This document shows positions 23,486 through 32,864 of a stretch of DNA of 64,000 nucleotides, in pieces. Within the stretch, counting starts at the first letter, position 1. Each line of letters begins with the position of its first letter. The stretch spans positions 992,001 to 1,056,000 of the forward strand of contig NZ_JBIZWA010000001.1 of the NCBI RefSeq assembly GCF_044769865.1, read 5' to 3'. A program made the translations under genes and the position numbers. The notes beneath the pieces were generated by a model that saw only the letters and a program-made list of their open reading frames with translations, searched no databases and was not told the DNA's origin. This DNA is from Homoserinimonas sp044769865. GTDB lineage: Bacteria; Actinomycetota; Actinomycetes; Actinomycetales; Microbacteriaceae.

Positions 23486-25083
23486 TGCCCACCCAGGTCA
23501 CCTCCGCCTTCAAGCGGCTCGTCGCGGGCATTCGCGAATTCACGATCGCGCAGCGCACGCTCGCCCTCATCGGCGTCGCCGTGCTCGTGCTCGGTGCTGC
23601 CGGGCTCGGGCTGTGGCTCAGCAAGCCCTCCTACACGCCGCTGTTCACGGGTCTCGCGGCCGGTGACGCGAGCACGATCGTCGAGCAGTTGCAGGCCGAC
23701 AGTGTGCCCTACGAGCTCACCGCGGGCGGCGCGACCATCCTCGTTCCCGAGGAGCACGTCTACGACCAGCGACTCAAGGCGGCCTCGGCCGGCCTGCCCT
23801 CCTCGAGCACTGGCGGCTACTCGCTGCTCGACGACATGGGCGTGACCTCCTCGGAGTTCCAGCAGTCCGTCACCTACAAGCGCGCCCTCGAGGGCGAGCT
23901 CGCATCGACGGTCGCCGCCCTCGATGGCGTGCGCACGGCATCCGTTCGTCTCGCGATCCCCGAGGAGACCGTGTTCGTGGCGCAGACGGCGTCGCCCACC
24001 GCATCGGTCTTCATCGAGACCGAGCGCGGCGTGAGCCTCAGCAGCGACCAGGTCGAGGCGATCGTGCACCTCACCTCGGCCTCGATCGAGGGCATGAAGG
24101 CCACGGATGTCGCGGTCATCGACGCCGCCGGAACCGTGCTGTCTGCCGTGGGCGTCGGCGCATCCGGCTCCACCTCGAAGCAGGCGAGCGACCACGAGGT
24201 GCGTGTGCAGGGTGCCGTGCAGGCCATGCTCGACCGCGTCGTCGGCCCCGGCAACGCCAGCGTCGCCGTGGCAGCCGACGTGAGCTACGAGTCCGCGGAA
24301 CGGCTCGAGGAGTCGTACTCGGCGCCCGAGGAGGTTCCCGCGCTCAACGAGCAGATCGACCGCGAGACCTATACGGGCAGCGGCGACGGCACCCTCCAGG
24401 GCGGCGTGCTCGGCCCCGACAACATCGCCGTGCCCGGTGGCGCGGGCGATGGCGCCTACGAGAGCGAGTCGACCAACCGCAACAACGCCGTCAACAAGGT
24501 GACCGAGTCGCGCACGATCCCTGCCGGTTCCATCACCCGCCAGACCGTCTCGGTCGCCGTCAACGAGGAGGCCATCGGCGGCCTCACGGTGCCCGCGATC
24601 CGCGAGCTCGTCGCGGCTGCCGCCGGCGTCAACGTCGAGCGCGGTGACAACGTCGCGGTCGAGGTCGTGCCCTTCAACGCGACGGGAGCCGCGGCCGCCG
24701 CCGAAGCCCTCGCCGCAGCCGAAGCTGCCGCTGCCGCCGACCGCTGGATGGCCCTCGCGACCGTCGCCGTGATCGTCGCCGGCATCGCCCTCCCGGTCGT
24801 CATCGGCCTCGTCATGGTCTCCCGCAACCGCCGCCGGGCCCGCGAGGCGGGAGAACTCAAGCAGCTCTCCGACATCCTCGACGGCACGACCGTGCCGATG
24901 CAGCTGCAGATGCCGACGGAGCCCGTCGCCCCCATCGCCGCACCGACCGCTCCCGCCGGCCTGCCGAGCGGGGACGAGGAATCCGCACGCCGCCGCGCCG
25001 AGATCGAGGCGCTCGCCGCCGCCGACCCCAAGCGCACCGCCGAGTACCTGCGCGGCCTCATGGATGACGTGAGGACGCCATGA
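23485..25083 (+). CDS. fliF: Flagellar MS-ring protein FliF
   Basis: 532 residues. A first membrane helix at about 30-50 (LALIGVAVLVLGAAGLGLWL) and a second near 415-440 (ALATVAVIVAGIALPVVIGLVM) flank a periplasm-side ring-building part with the YscJ/FliF fold (YTPLFTGLAAGDASTIV). The C-terminal 80 residues reach the cytoplasm to bind FliG. An Ala-rich stretch precedes the second helix. It forms the platform on which the export gate sits. Confidence 0.96.
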   Translation: MPTQVTSAFKRLVAGIREFTIAQRTLALIGVAVLVLGAAGLGLWLSKPSYTPLFTGLAAGDASTIVEQLQADSVPYELTAGGATILVPEEHVYDQRLKAASAGLPSSSTGGYSLLDDMGVTSSEFQQSVTYKRALEGELASTVAALDGVRTASVRLAIPEETVFVAQTASPTASVFIETERGVSLSSDQVEAIVHLTSASIEGMKATDVAVIDAAGTVLSAVGVGASGSTSKQASDHEVRVQGAVQAMLDRVVGPGNASVAVAADVSYESAERLEESYSAPEEVPALNEQIDRETYTGSGDGTLQGGVLGPDNIAVPGGAGDGAYESESTNRNNAVNKVTESRTIPAGSITRQTVSVAVNEEAIGGLTVPAIRELVAAAAGVNVERGDNVAVEVVPFNATGAAAAAEALAAAEAAAAADRWMALATVAVIVAGIALPVVIGLVMVSRNRRRAREAGELKQLSDILDGTTVPMQLQMPTEPVAPIAAPTAPAGLPSGDEESARRRAEIEALAAADPKRTAEYLRGLMDDVRTP

Positions 25084-26102
25084 CCGACGTGCAGACGCTC
25101 GGGCTGACCGGCACCCAGAAGGTCGCCGTCGTGCTCATGAACCTTGAGCACAATCGCGCCGCCGAGGTGCTCAAGCAGTTCACCGAGACCGAGGCCGAGG
25201 AGATCGTCGCCGAGATCGTGCGCATGAAGCGCGTCGACGCGATGGTCGCCGATCGGGCGCTCACCGAGTTCCACGAGGTTGCGACCCGCGGCACCGCCAA
25301 TGCGCGCGGTGGCCGTGACATCGCGGTCGGCCTCCTGGAGGCATCCTTCGGTGCGGAGCGCGCGGCGGGCGTCATGAACCGCGTCGCCTCCTCCATGGCG
25401 GGCAAGGCCTTCGAGTTCATCGAGGCGGTCGAGCCTGGCCAGATCATCACGCTGCTTGAGGGCGAACTCCCCCAGACCGTCGCCCTCGTGCTCGCGCACC
25501 TGCGCCCGGAACAGGCATCCGCCATCCTCTCCGGCCTCGACGATGACGTGCGCACCGAGGTGGCCCACTGCATCGCGACCATGAACAGCGCGACCCCCGA
25601 GGCCGTGCGCGTCGTCGCCGACACCCTCAAGTCCCGCGCCGGCGCGGTCGTCTCCACGCGTGACGCCGTCGAGATCGTCGGCGGCGTGCAGCCCCTCGTC
25701 GACATCATCAACCGCTCGAGCGTCGCGACCGAGAAGGCGCTGCTCGACGCCCTCGACGAGCGCGACCCCGAACTCGCAGAAGAGGTGCGCTCGCGGATGC
25801 TCACCTTCGCCGACATCGTCAAGCTCGAGAAGCGCGACGTGCAGCAGGTGCTGCGCGGCATCGACGCCGCCGTGCTCGCGATCGCCATGAAGGGCAGCCC
25901 CGAGACCGTCATCGAGGTCATCCGCTCCAACCTGTCGGAACGCAACCGGGAGATCCTCGACGACGAGACGAAGGCGCTCGGGCCGCTGCGGCTCTCGCAG
26001 GTCGAGGAGGCGCGCTCGCAGATCGTGCGCGCCATCCGCGACCTCGAATCGGAGGGCGCCATCACGGTGCAGCGCGCCGAGGAGGAAGACTATGTCTACT
26101 GA
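25080..26102 (+). CDS. fliG: Flagellar motor switch protein FliG
   Basis: 340 residues with the three armadillo-like parts. The middle domain EHPQ motif is changed: the usual position reads PGQIITLLEGELPQTVALVLAHLRPEQAS. The C-terminal torque helix holds charged residues (RSNLSERNREILDDE). It couples MotA to rotor movement. The start overlaps the fliF stop by four bases and the stop overlaps fliH by 11. Confidence 0.95.
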   Translation: MTDVQTLGLTGTQKVAVVLMNLEHNRAAEVLKQFTETEAEEIVAEIVRMKRVDAMVADRALTEFHEVATRGTANARGGRDIAVGLLEASFGAERAAGVMNRVASSMAGKAFEFIEAVEPGQIITLLEGELPQTVALVLAHLRPEQASAILSGLDDDVRTEVAHCIATMNSATPEAVRVVADTLKSRAGAVVSTRDAVEIVGGVQPLVDIINRSSVATEKALLDALDERDPELAEEVRSRMLTFADIVKLEKRDVQQVLRGIDAAVLAIAMKGSPETVIEVIRSNLSERNREILDDETKALGPLRLSQVEEARSQIVRAIRDLESEGAITVQRAEEEDYVY

Positions 26103-26703
26103 GGCCGCCTTCTCACCGCTCAGCTTTCCCGCCCTCGGCAGCACCCCGGGACTCGTCGAGGCGCAGGCGCGCACGCGCGGCCACGCCTCCGGCTACGCCG
26201 CCGGGATGCGCGCCGCGGAAGAGACCCTGCAGGCGCAGCGTGAGCGTGCCGCCGCCGAGCACGCCGCCCTCATGGCGGCGACCCGCGAACGAGCGGATGC
26301 CCTGACGACTCTCCTCAGCAGCGCACTCACGGCCGTCAACGACCGGACGGCCCCCGTGCTCGCCGACGCACAGAACGCCATCGCCGAAGCATCCGTGACC
26401 CTCGCCGAGGCGATCATCGGCGTCGAGCTCGCCGACGGGCCCACGAGCGCCCGCGCCGCCATCACGCGCGCCCTCGAGCAGGTCGACCCGGCCGTCGTCA
26501 TCGCCGTGCGTTTGCACCCCGACACGCTCGCCGCGCTCGACAACCTCGAGGCGGGGCACCTGCCCGAGACCATCAGCTTCATCGCCGACCCCAGCCTCGC
26601 CCCCGGCGACGCCGTCGCCGAACTGCCGGACGGTCACCTCGACGCGCGCATCCGCGCCGCCGTCGACCGTGCCCGCACGGCACTCCTGGACGGACCCGCA
26701 TGA
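26092..26703 (+). CDS. fliH: Flagellar export regulator FliH
   Basis: 203 residues: a GxxxG-like and Ala-rich coiled segment (GYAAGMRAAEETLQAQRERAA) followed by a conserved C-terminal part with LPDGHLDARIRAAVDRA. FliH dimers hold the export ATPase FliI. Position between fliG and fliI, with 11-base and 4-base overlaps, supports the call. Confidence 0.88.
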   Translation: MSTEAAFSPLSFPALGSTPGLVEAQARTRGHASGYAAGMRAAEETLQAQRERAAAEHAALMAATRERADALTTLLSSALTAVNDRTAPVLADAQNAIAEASVTLAEAIIGVELADGPTSARAAITRALEQVDPAVVIAVRLHPDTLAALDNLEAGHLPETISFIADPSLAPGDAVAELPDGHLDARIRAAVDRARTALLDGPA

Positions 26704-28082
26704 GCAGCCCCGCGCCCGCCGCGGTGAGGGCGCCGCGCTCAACAGCTCCGGGTGGGGTGGCCGCGCCCGCCATACTCGGCGCGCGCCTGAATGAGGCCGT
26801 GCGGGCTGGCCGTCCGCAGCGCGTCGGCCGCGTCGCATCCGTCGTCGGCCTCGGCCTCGAGGTCATCGGGGTCGACTGCGCCGTCGGCGACCTCGTCACG
26901 ATCGGCGACCACACCCCCGTCGAAGCGGAGGTCATCGCGACGACCCGCGACGGTGTGCGCTGCATGCCGTTGGGCCGCCTCACGGGAGTGCAGCCGGGCG
27001 CCGCCGCCAGGGCCAAGGGCCGGCCCATGCTCGTGCCCGTCGGCCGTGGCCTCCTCGGCCGTGTCATCGACGGCCTCGGCCGCCCCATCGACGGCAAGGG
27101 GCCGATCGACGCGAAGGAGTGGGTTCCCCTCCACAATGACACCCCGCCCGCCATGCAGCGGGCCCGCATCGACACGCCGCTCTCGCTCGGCGTGCGGGTG
27201 CTCGACACGCTCACGACGGCGGGCCGCGGCCAGCGGCTCGGCCTGTTCGCCGGTTCCGGCGTCGGCAAGTCGTCGCTGCTCTCCATGATCGCCCGCGGCA
27301 CCGAGGCCGAGGTCAGTGTCATCGCCCTAGTGGGGGAGCGCGGCCGCGAGGTGCGGGAGTTTCTCGAGGACGACCTCGGCGCGGAGGGTCTCGCCCGCTC
27401 GATCGTCGTCGTCTCGACCTCCGACGAGCCCGCCCTCATGCGCCTGCGCGCGGCTTTCGTCGCGACCCGCATCGCGGAGGGCTTCCGCGAGCACGGCGCC
27501 GACGTGACGCTCATGATGGACTCCCTCACCCGCGTCGCCATGGCGCAGCGCGAGATCGGGCTCTCCGTCGGCGAACCACCGGCCACGCGCGGCTACCCGC
27601 CATCGACCTTCTCCCTGCTCGCGCAACTGCTCGAGCGGGCCGGCACCGCGGCATCCGGCTCGGTCACCGGCATCTACACCGTGCTCGTCGACGGCGACGA
27701 CCACAACGAGCCCATCGCGGACGCCGCCCGCTCGATCCTCGACGGGCACGTCGTGCTCGACCGCAAGCTCGCCGTCAACGGGCATTTCCCGAGCGTCGAC
27801 GCCCTCGGGTCCGTCTCGCGCGTCGCCAGCCGCGTGACGACGGATGCCCGTGCCAAAGCCGCGACGACACTCCGCCGTGTGCTCTCCGCCCGCCGCTCCG
27901 CCCAGGACCTGCTCGACGTCGGCGCCTACCAGCGCGGCAGCAATCCGCTCGTCGACGCTGCCGTCGACCACGAGGCATCCATCAACGCATTCCTGCAGCA
28001 GTCGATGGGCGAACGCGCCACGGCCGAGGAATCGTGGCATCGCCTCGAGCGTCTCGTCGCCGCACTGGGGGTGAGCGCATGA
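26700..28082 (+). CDS. fliI: Flagellar export ATPase FliI
   Basis: 460 residues related to F1-beta. Walker A is GSGVGKSSLL, the FliI/YscN family motif is PPATRGYPPSTFSLL, and Walker B is VTLMMDSLTR. It energises delivery of substrates to the export gate. N-terminal residues 1-25 are Ala/Pro-rich. Start and stop overlap fliH and fliJ by four bases. Confidence 0.96.
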   Translation: MSSPAPAAVRAPRSTAPGGVAAPAILGARLNEAVRAGRPQRVGRVASVVGLGLEVIGVDCAVGDLVTIGDHTPVEAEVIATTRDGVRCMPLGRLTGVQPGAAARAKGRPMLVPVGRGLLGRVIDGLGRPIDGKGPIDAKEWVPLHNDTPPAMQRARIDTPLSLGVRVLDTLTTAGRGQRLGLFAGSGVGKSSLLSMIARGTEAEVSVIALVGERGREVREFLEDDLGAEGLARSIVVVSTSDEPALMRLRAAFVATRIAEGFREHGADVTLMMDSLTRVAMAQREIGLSVGEPPATRGYPPSTFSLLAQLLERAGTAASGSVTGIYTVLVDGDDHNEPIADAARSILDGHVVLDRKLAVNGHFPSVDALGSVSRVASRVTTDARAKAATTLRRVLSARRSAQDLLDVGAYQRGSNPLVDAAVDHEASINAFLQQSMGERATAEESWHRLERLVAALGVSA

Positions 28083-28513
28083 GCAAGGGATTCTCGCTCG
28101 CCGGCCTCCTGAGGCTGCGCCACCTGCAGCAGGAACTCGCCGCAGGCGAACTCTCGAGCGCTCGCGGACGCCTCGACGAGAACTCGCTCGGCATCGAGCG
28201 TGCCCGCATCGCCCTTGGCGCCACGAGCACCGACGTCACCAGCACGGCCGTGCTCTACGCGGTCGCGGCGGGGCGCGCATCCCTGCGCAGCACCCTCTCC
28301 GACCTCACGGCCCTCGATGGCCAACTGCAGGGCGATGCGGATGCCGCGGCCGCCGCCTTCGCCGACGCCCGCGCCCAGACGATCGGGCTCGAGAAGCTCG
28401 AGCAGAAGCACGCCGAGGGGGTCGCTGCCGATGAGCTCAAGGCCGAGCAGGACGCCCTCGACGAGCTCGCCTCGACCGCGTGGCACCGCGACACGGAAGG
28501 AACCGAGTCATGA
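28079..28513 (+). CDS. fliJ: FliJ-like export chaperone
   Basis: 144-residue, almost wholly helical, Ala/Glu/Leu-rich protein directly after fliI, as FliJ normally is. It starts at ATG 28079 (overlap with the fliI stop) with the N-terminal pattern SLAGLLRLRHLQQELAAGEL. FliJ fits into the FliI hexamer like a rotor shaft. Sequence conservation in this family is low, so context carries much of the call. Confidence 0.8.
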   Translation: MSKGFSLAGLLRLRHLQQELAAGELSSARGRLDENSLGIERARIALGATSTDVTSTAVLYAVAAGRASLRSTLSDLTALDGQLQGDADAAAAAFADARAQTIGLEKLEQKHAEGVAADELKAEQDALDELASTAWHRDTEGTES

Positions 28514-29910
28514 GCATGCTGAACCTCCTCGCCGGTGGGGTTGCGCGGGGTGGCGCTGCTTCTCCCTCATCTTCGGGCCCGAGCGACGCCGAGGGCTTCG
28601 GCGCCGCCATGCAGAGCGCCGTCGACCTGCTCGGCTCGGGCGTGACATCCGCTGAGACGACGGAATCTGTCGTTCCGGAGGCGCAGGAAGCACAGAATGC
28701 GTCCACTCAGGCGCCGACGGATGCTCCGGCGCCCCTATCGCTCGGGTCCGCGGTCCTCGCCCTCGGCGTGCCCGCTGGTGCCACAGTGTCGGGCGGCTCG
28801 GCGATCGCCGCGAGTACTTCGAGCACGGATGCCACCGCCATCAGCAGCACGTCCCCGGCCCTGTCTGGCGCGGCTGAGGCCGGAAGCGAGTCGTCTTCGC
28901 ACCACGCTGCCGCGGCACCTGGCATGACTGCGGCGATGCCGGCCACCCCTGCAGCTGCAGGGGCGACTGCGACTGTCGTGCCTTGGGGTGCTGCCGTGGC
29001 ATCCGTGGTTCCAACCGCTGGGATCACCGGTGCTGCCGCGTCGGCCGCGTCGACCACGAGCGTCGCCGCCGCTTCCGCGGTTGCGCCTGCCCGGGTCGCC
29101 GGCGTCGCCGACACCGACGCGCGCGGCCTCGCCAGAACCGCCACGGTGCTCGCCGACACCGAGACAGCCCCGGGCACCCGCCCGACGACTGCCGGGCAGT
29201 CCCCGGTGGCCCACGCTGCCGCCGCAACGTTCACACCGTCCGCCTCGCCGACCCACGCCGCCGCGAGCGCCAGCGCTGAGCCTGCACAACGCGGCCCAGA
29301 AGCCGCGAGTGCCGACGCTTTGCGCAGTCTCACGCGAGTCGACGGGGCCGGGGCGGCCGTCGCACCGGGTGCCGCGACATCCGTCAGCCAGGCGAGCCCA
29401 GCGCCGGCCCCCGCGCCGACACCCGTGCCCCAGGACTTCTCGGCGCAGCTCGCCCGGCCGATCGCCAACATCCGTAGTGCGGGCGCGGGCGAACACGTCA
29501 TCACCGTCAACGTGACCCCCGAGAACCTCGGCCCCGTCACGGTGCGCGCCCACCTCGGCGCCGACGGGATGCGCATCGAACTGCTCGCGCCGAGCGAGGC
29601 AGGGCGGGAGGCCCTCAAGGCGATCCTCGGCGACCTGCGCCGCGACCTCGCCGGACTCGGCGTTGCCACCCCGTCGCTCAGCACGGGCGGGCAGAGCGGC
29701 AACGCCACCCTGAACCTCGGCGACAGTCAGGGCCAGACGCAGGGCGGGCAGGCCCAAGGCGGACAGACACCGGGCGGGCGCGACGGGCAAGGCGCCGCTG
29801 CGCGCAACCCGGGCGCCGCCGCTGGCAACCACGGGGATGCGCTGGCATCCGAGACGACCCACGACCGCGGCATCCGCGGCCTCGCCACCGGCATCGACGT
29901 GCTGGCCTGA
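28510..29910 (+). CDS. fliK: Flagellar hook-length control protein FliK
   Basis: 466 residues. The first 300 or so are low-complexity Ala, Thr, Ser and Pro, as expected of the flexible ruler part. The conserved Flg_hook domain follows near residues 310-395 (EHVITVNVTPENLGPVTVRAHLGADG and LRRDLAGLGV). The tail is Gln/Gly-rich. The start at ATG 28510 overlaps the fliJ stop. It measures hook length and switches export specificity through FlhB. Confidence 0.9.
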   Translation: MSMLNLLAGGVARGGAASPSSSGPSDAEGFGAAMQSAVDLLGSGVTSAETTESVVPEAQEAQNASTQAPTDAPAPLSLGSAVLALGVPAGATVSGGSAIAASTSSTDATAISSTSPALSGAAEAGSESSSHHAAAAPGMTAAMPATPAAAGATATVVPWGAAVASVVPTAGITGAAASAASTTSVAAASAVAPARVAGVADTDARGLARTATVLADTETAPGTRPTTAGQSPVAHAAAATFTPSASPTHAAASASAEPAQRGPEAASADALRSLTRVDGAGAAVAPGAATSVSQASPAPAPAPTPVPQDFSAQLARPIANIRSAGAGEHVITVNVTPENLGPVTVRAHLGADGMRIELLAPSEAGREALKAILGDLRRDLAGLGVATPSLSTGGQSGNATLNLGDSQGQTQGGQAQGGQTPGGRDGQGAAARNPGAAAGNHGDALASETTHDRGIRGLATGIDVLA

Positions 29911-29939
29911 GGCACCGGACCCGAGAAAGAAGGAACAGT

Positions 29940-30365
29940 ATGGCAATCGAACCCGCCGCGGCCGTCACAGCGACGAGCATGTACACCGCCAACGCCGCCA
30001 CCCGCGCGCCTAAGCAGACGATGGACAGCGAGGTGTTCCTCTCGCTCCTCGTCACGCAGCTGCGCAACCAGGACCCCAGCTCGCCCATGGACACCAACCA
30101 GATGATCAGCCAGACCACCCAGCTGGCCTCCATGGAGCAACTCACCACCCTCACAACGCTGAACGAGGAGAACTTCTCGTTGCAGATGCGCATCGCCGCG
30201 GCATCCCTTGTCGGCAAGGAGGTCTCCTACGAGAAGGACGGCAAGACCGTGACAGGCATCGCCGACAAGGTCTCCTTCGCCGACTCCGTGCCCACCGTCT
30301 CCATCGGTGGCGTCGAGATCGCCCTCGACTCCATCTCCGGCGTGACCACCAAGTCCGCCGCCTGA
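29940..30365 (+). CDS. flgD: Hook assembly scaffold FlgD (short form)
   Basis: 141 residues. The N-terminal export and scaffold region is clear: MDSEVFLSLLVTQLRNQDPSSPMDTNQMISQTTQLASMEQL. The C-terminal beta and Ig-like domains of enteric FlgD (about 230 residues) are largely absent; only a short beta segment (EVSYEKDGKTVTGIADKVSF) remains. This short form is usual in Gram-positive bacteria. It caps the growing hook. Confidence 0.93.
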   Translation: MAIEPAAAVTATSMYTANAATRAPKQTMDSEVFLSLLVTQLRNQDPSSPMDTNQMISQTTQLASMEQLTTLTTLNEENFSLQMRIAAASLVGKEVSYEKDGKTVTGIADKVSFADSVPTVSIGGVEIALDSISGVTTKSAA

Positions 30366-30399
30366 ACTTCACGAACCCACCACTGAAAGGTCAACCACC

Positions 30400-31569
30400 A
30401 TGCTTCGCTCGCTCTACTCCGGCATTTCGGGCCTCCGCTCGCACCAGACCATGCTCGACGTGACCGGCAACAACATCGCCAACGTCAACACGACCGCGTT
30501 CAAGTCGTCGGCAACCCAGTTCCAGGACACGCTGTCGCAGCTCACGCAGGGCGCCGCGGGCCCGCAGGCGGAGCAGGGCGGCACCAACCCGGCCCAGATC
30601 GGCCTCGGCGTGCGCGTCGCCGGCATCTCCACCAACTTCGCGCAGGGATCCGCACAGGCCACCGGCCGCTCGACCGACATGATGATCTCGGGCGACGGCT
30701 TCTTTGTTACCCGCTCCGGCGGCGACACCCTCTACACGCGCGCCGGCAACTTCGACATCGACCCCCAGGGCCGCCTCGTCACGCCCGATGGCTCCATCGT
30801 GCAGGGCTGGACGGCGCAGAACGGCGTCATCCAGGACGGTGGCGCGATCGGCAACATCAGCCTGCCGCTCGACAGCCTCTCGCCCGCCGTGCCCACGGGG
30901 ACCGCCACCTTCGGCGGCAACCTGCCCTCCGAGGCCGAGCTCGGCACGACCCTGGTGCGCGACACCGAGATCTTCGACGCTGACGGCAACGCGGCAACGC
31001 TCACCTTCACCTTCACCCGCTCCGCCGCCGGGTGGGATGTCTCGGGCGACGGTGGCACCACGACCCTCGGCACTCTCGAGTTCACCGAGGGCGCACTCAC
31101 CTCCACCGGCAACGTCTTCAACGTCGGTGGCATCGACGTGGACATGACCCAGTTGACCGGCTTCGCTGGCCTGACCACCGCATCCGTCACCAACCAGGAC
31201 GGCCGCAAGGCCGGAACGCTGCAGTCGTTCACCCTCTCGGCTGACGGCACGCTCGTCGGTTCGTTCAGCAACGGCGCATCCGAGGCCATCGGCCGCATCG
31301 CGCTCGCGAACTTCGCCAACCCGGGCGGTCTCGAGAAGGCCGGCAACTCGTCGTACCGCGCGACCTTCAACTCGGGCAACCCCGAGCTGGGCACCGCCGG
31401 CAATGGCGCGCTCGGCAAGCTCACTGCCGGCGCGCTCGAGATGTCGAACGTCGACCTCTCGCAGGAGTTCACGAACCTCATCGTCGCGCAGCGCGGCTTC
31501 CAGGCGAACGCCCGCATCATCACGACCTCCGACGAGGTGCTGCAGGAGCTCACCAACCTCAAGCGCTAA
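30400..31569 (+). CDS. flgE: Flagellar hook protein FlgE
   Basis: 389 residues. N-terminal MLRSLYSGISGLRSHQTMLD is followed by TGNNIANVNTTAFKSS; the C terminus has the FlgE/FlgG pattern SNVDLSQEFTNLIVAQRGFQANARII. No separate flgF or flgG is seen in the island, so this protein may serve as hook and perhaps part of the distal rod. It is the last gene of the P3 operon and is followed by a hairpin terminator. Confidence 0.93.
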   Translation: MLRSLYSGISGLRSHQTMLDVTGNNIANVNTTAFKSSATQFQDTLSQLTQGAAGPQAEQGGTNPAQIGLGVRVAGISTNFAQGSAQATGRSTDMMISGDGFFVTRSGGDTLYTRAGNFDIDPQGRLVTPDGSIVQGWTAQNGVIQDGGAIGNISLPLDSLSPAVPTGTATFGGNLPSEAELGTTLVRDTEIFDADGNAATLTFTFTRSAAGWDVSGDGGTTTLGTLEFTEGALTSTGNVFNVGGIDVDMTQLTGFAGLTTASVTNQDGRKAGTLQSFTLSADGTLVGSFSNGASEAIGRIALANFANPGGLEKAGNSSYRATFNSGNPELGTAGNGALGKLTAGALEMSNVDLSQEFTNLIVAQRGFQANARIITTSDEVLQELTNLKR

Positions 31570-31581
31570 CCCTCGTTCACG

Positions 31582-31613
31582 GCGCCGTCCTCACCTCCGG
31601 GTGGGGGCGGCGC
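31582..31613 (+). terminator. Hairpin terminator after flgE
   Basis: GCGCCGTCCTCACC pairs with GGTGGGGGCGGCGC (two G-T pairs) across the loop TCCG, followed by TGTTGCGTT. It ends the flgB-to-flgE operon 36 bases ahead of promoter P4. Confidence 0.65.
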
Positions 31614-31648
31614 TGTTGCGTTCCAGACGTGAAGACGTCAGTCACCAC

Positions 31649-31676
31649 CTAACGGATGCGCGCCCCCGGCCGACAG
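31649..31676 (+). promoter_or_regulatory. Sigma-28 promoter P4, flbD-motA-motB
   Basis: CTAA (31649-31652), 16 bases, GCCGACAG (31669-31676). Confidence 0.87.
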
Positions 31677-31687
31677 TGTCCTGTGCA

Positions 31688-31702
31688 TGCCCAGGATGGG
31701 CA
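31688..31702 (+). promoter_or_regulatory. CsrA-type hairpin in the flbD leader
   Basis: TGCCC-AGGAT-GGGCA, a five-bp stem with AGGA in the loop, 12 bases after the P4 -10 element. A second word, ATGGA (31719-31723), overlaps the GGATGGG ribosome-binding site of flbD, repeating the two-site layout of the flagellin leader. Confidence 0.6.
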
Positions 31703-31731
31703 GCTGAGTACGAGACCTATGGATGGGCCCG

Positions 31732-32022
31732 ATGATTGTCGTTACGCGTTTGAACGATCGCCAGTTTGCGATCAACCCTGATCTCATCGAGCGCATCCAC
31801 GCGAGCCCCGACACGACCCTCGTCATGGTCGACGGCGCCAAGTACATCGTGACCGAGTCGATGACCGAGGTCATTGAGCGCATCGCCCTCTACCGGGCCC
31901 GCGTCATCGCCCTCGCCCACTCGAACTCCGCGGCCGAGCCTTCCGCCCCCCACCTCGGCATCGTGACGGATGCCGACGCCGACGAGGCCGTCGCCCGCAT
32001 CTCCGGCCCGAGGAAGATCTGA
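31732..32022 (+). CDS. flbD: FlbD-family flagellar protein
   Basis: 96 residues, opening MIVVTRLNDRQFAINPDLIERI, the FlbD (SwrD) pattern; start set at 31732 for that reason. In Bacillus the homologue SwrD raises motor torque by acting on stator use. Here it precedes motA directly, with an overlapping TGATGG junction, which supports a stator-related job. The acidic C-terminal tail is specific to this copy. Confidence 0.85.
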   Translation: MIVVTRLNDRQFAINPDLIERIHASPDTTLVMVDGAKYIVTESMTEVIERIALYRARVIALAHSNSAAEPSAPHLGIVTDADADEAVARISGPRKI

Positions 32023-32864
32023 TGGATCTCGCAACCATCATCGGCATCGGGCTCGCTTTCGGTGCCCTCTACGCCATGATCACGATCGAGGGCGCCCATG
32101 TGAGCTCCCTCCTGCTGCCGGCTCCCATGATCCTCGTGTTCTTCGCGACGATCGCGATCGGCGTCGCCGGCGGCACGATCAGGGATGCGATCAACTCCTT
32201 CAAGGAGGTGCCCGCAGCGTTCAAGGGCGGCGCGACCTACAAGCCGCAGGAGGTCATCGACCAGGTCGTCGGCCTCGCCGAGAAGGCTCGCAGCGAGGGC
32301 CTGCTCGCCCTCGAGCAGGAGGCCGAGCAGATCAAGGACCCGTTCCTGAAGGGGGCCCTGCAGAACATCGCCGACGGCACCGATGGCGAGGAACTGCGCA
32401 TCATGCTCGAGGACGAGATGGAGTCCCGCGCGAGCACCCGGCGCACGGCAGCCAAGTTCTTCGGCGCCCTCGGCGGCTACGCCCCCACGGTCGGCATCAT
32501 CGGCACCGTCGTCTCGCTGACGCACGTGCTCGAGAACCTTTCGCAGCCCGATGAGCTCGGCCACATGATCGCGGCGGCCTTCGTGGCGACCCTCTGGGGA
32601 CTGCTGTCGGCGAACTTCATCTGGCTGCCGATCGGCACCCGCATCCGTCGCCTCAACGAGATCGACCAGGAGCGCATGACGCTGCTCATGGAGGGTGTGC
32701 TCGCCGTGCAGGCGGGGAGCCAGCCGCGACTGCTGGGCGAGCGGCTCAAGGCCATGGTGCCGGCGGATTCGCTGAAGGGCGCGAAGACGAAGGATGCCAA
32801 GGGTGACGCGGGCAAGAAGGCGAAGGCGCCCAAGGCTGCGAAGGCAGACAAGGCGGCAGCATGA
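32022..32864 (+). CDS. motA: Motor stator protein MotA
   Basis: 280 residues, four membrane helices. The conserved pair of Pro-containing helices is seen in GGYAPTVGIIGTVVSLTHVLENL and the last helix FVATLWGLLSANFIWLPIG. With MotB it conducts ions and pushes FliG. The C terminus is Lys/Ala-rich. The stop overlaps motB by four bases. Confidence 0.95.
   Translation: MDLATIIGIGLAFGALYAMITIEGAHVSSLLLPAPMILVFFATIAIGVAGGTIRDAINSFKEVPAAFKGGATYKPQEVIDQVVGLAEKARSEGLLALEQEAEQIKDPFLKGALQNIADGTDGEELRIMLEDEMESRASTRRTAAKFFGALGGYAPTVGIIGTVVSLTHVLENLSQPDELGHMIAAAFVATLWGLLSANFIWLPIGTRIRRLNEIDQERMTLLMEGVLAVQAGSQPRLLGERLKAMVPADSLKGAKTKDAKGDAGKKAKAPKAAKADKAAA

Noticed and set aside
24456..26174. Long minus-strand frame opposite fliF-fliG-fliH
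   Set aside because: It spans three clear genes on the other strand and has only shadow composition.
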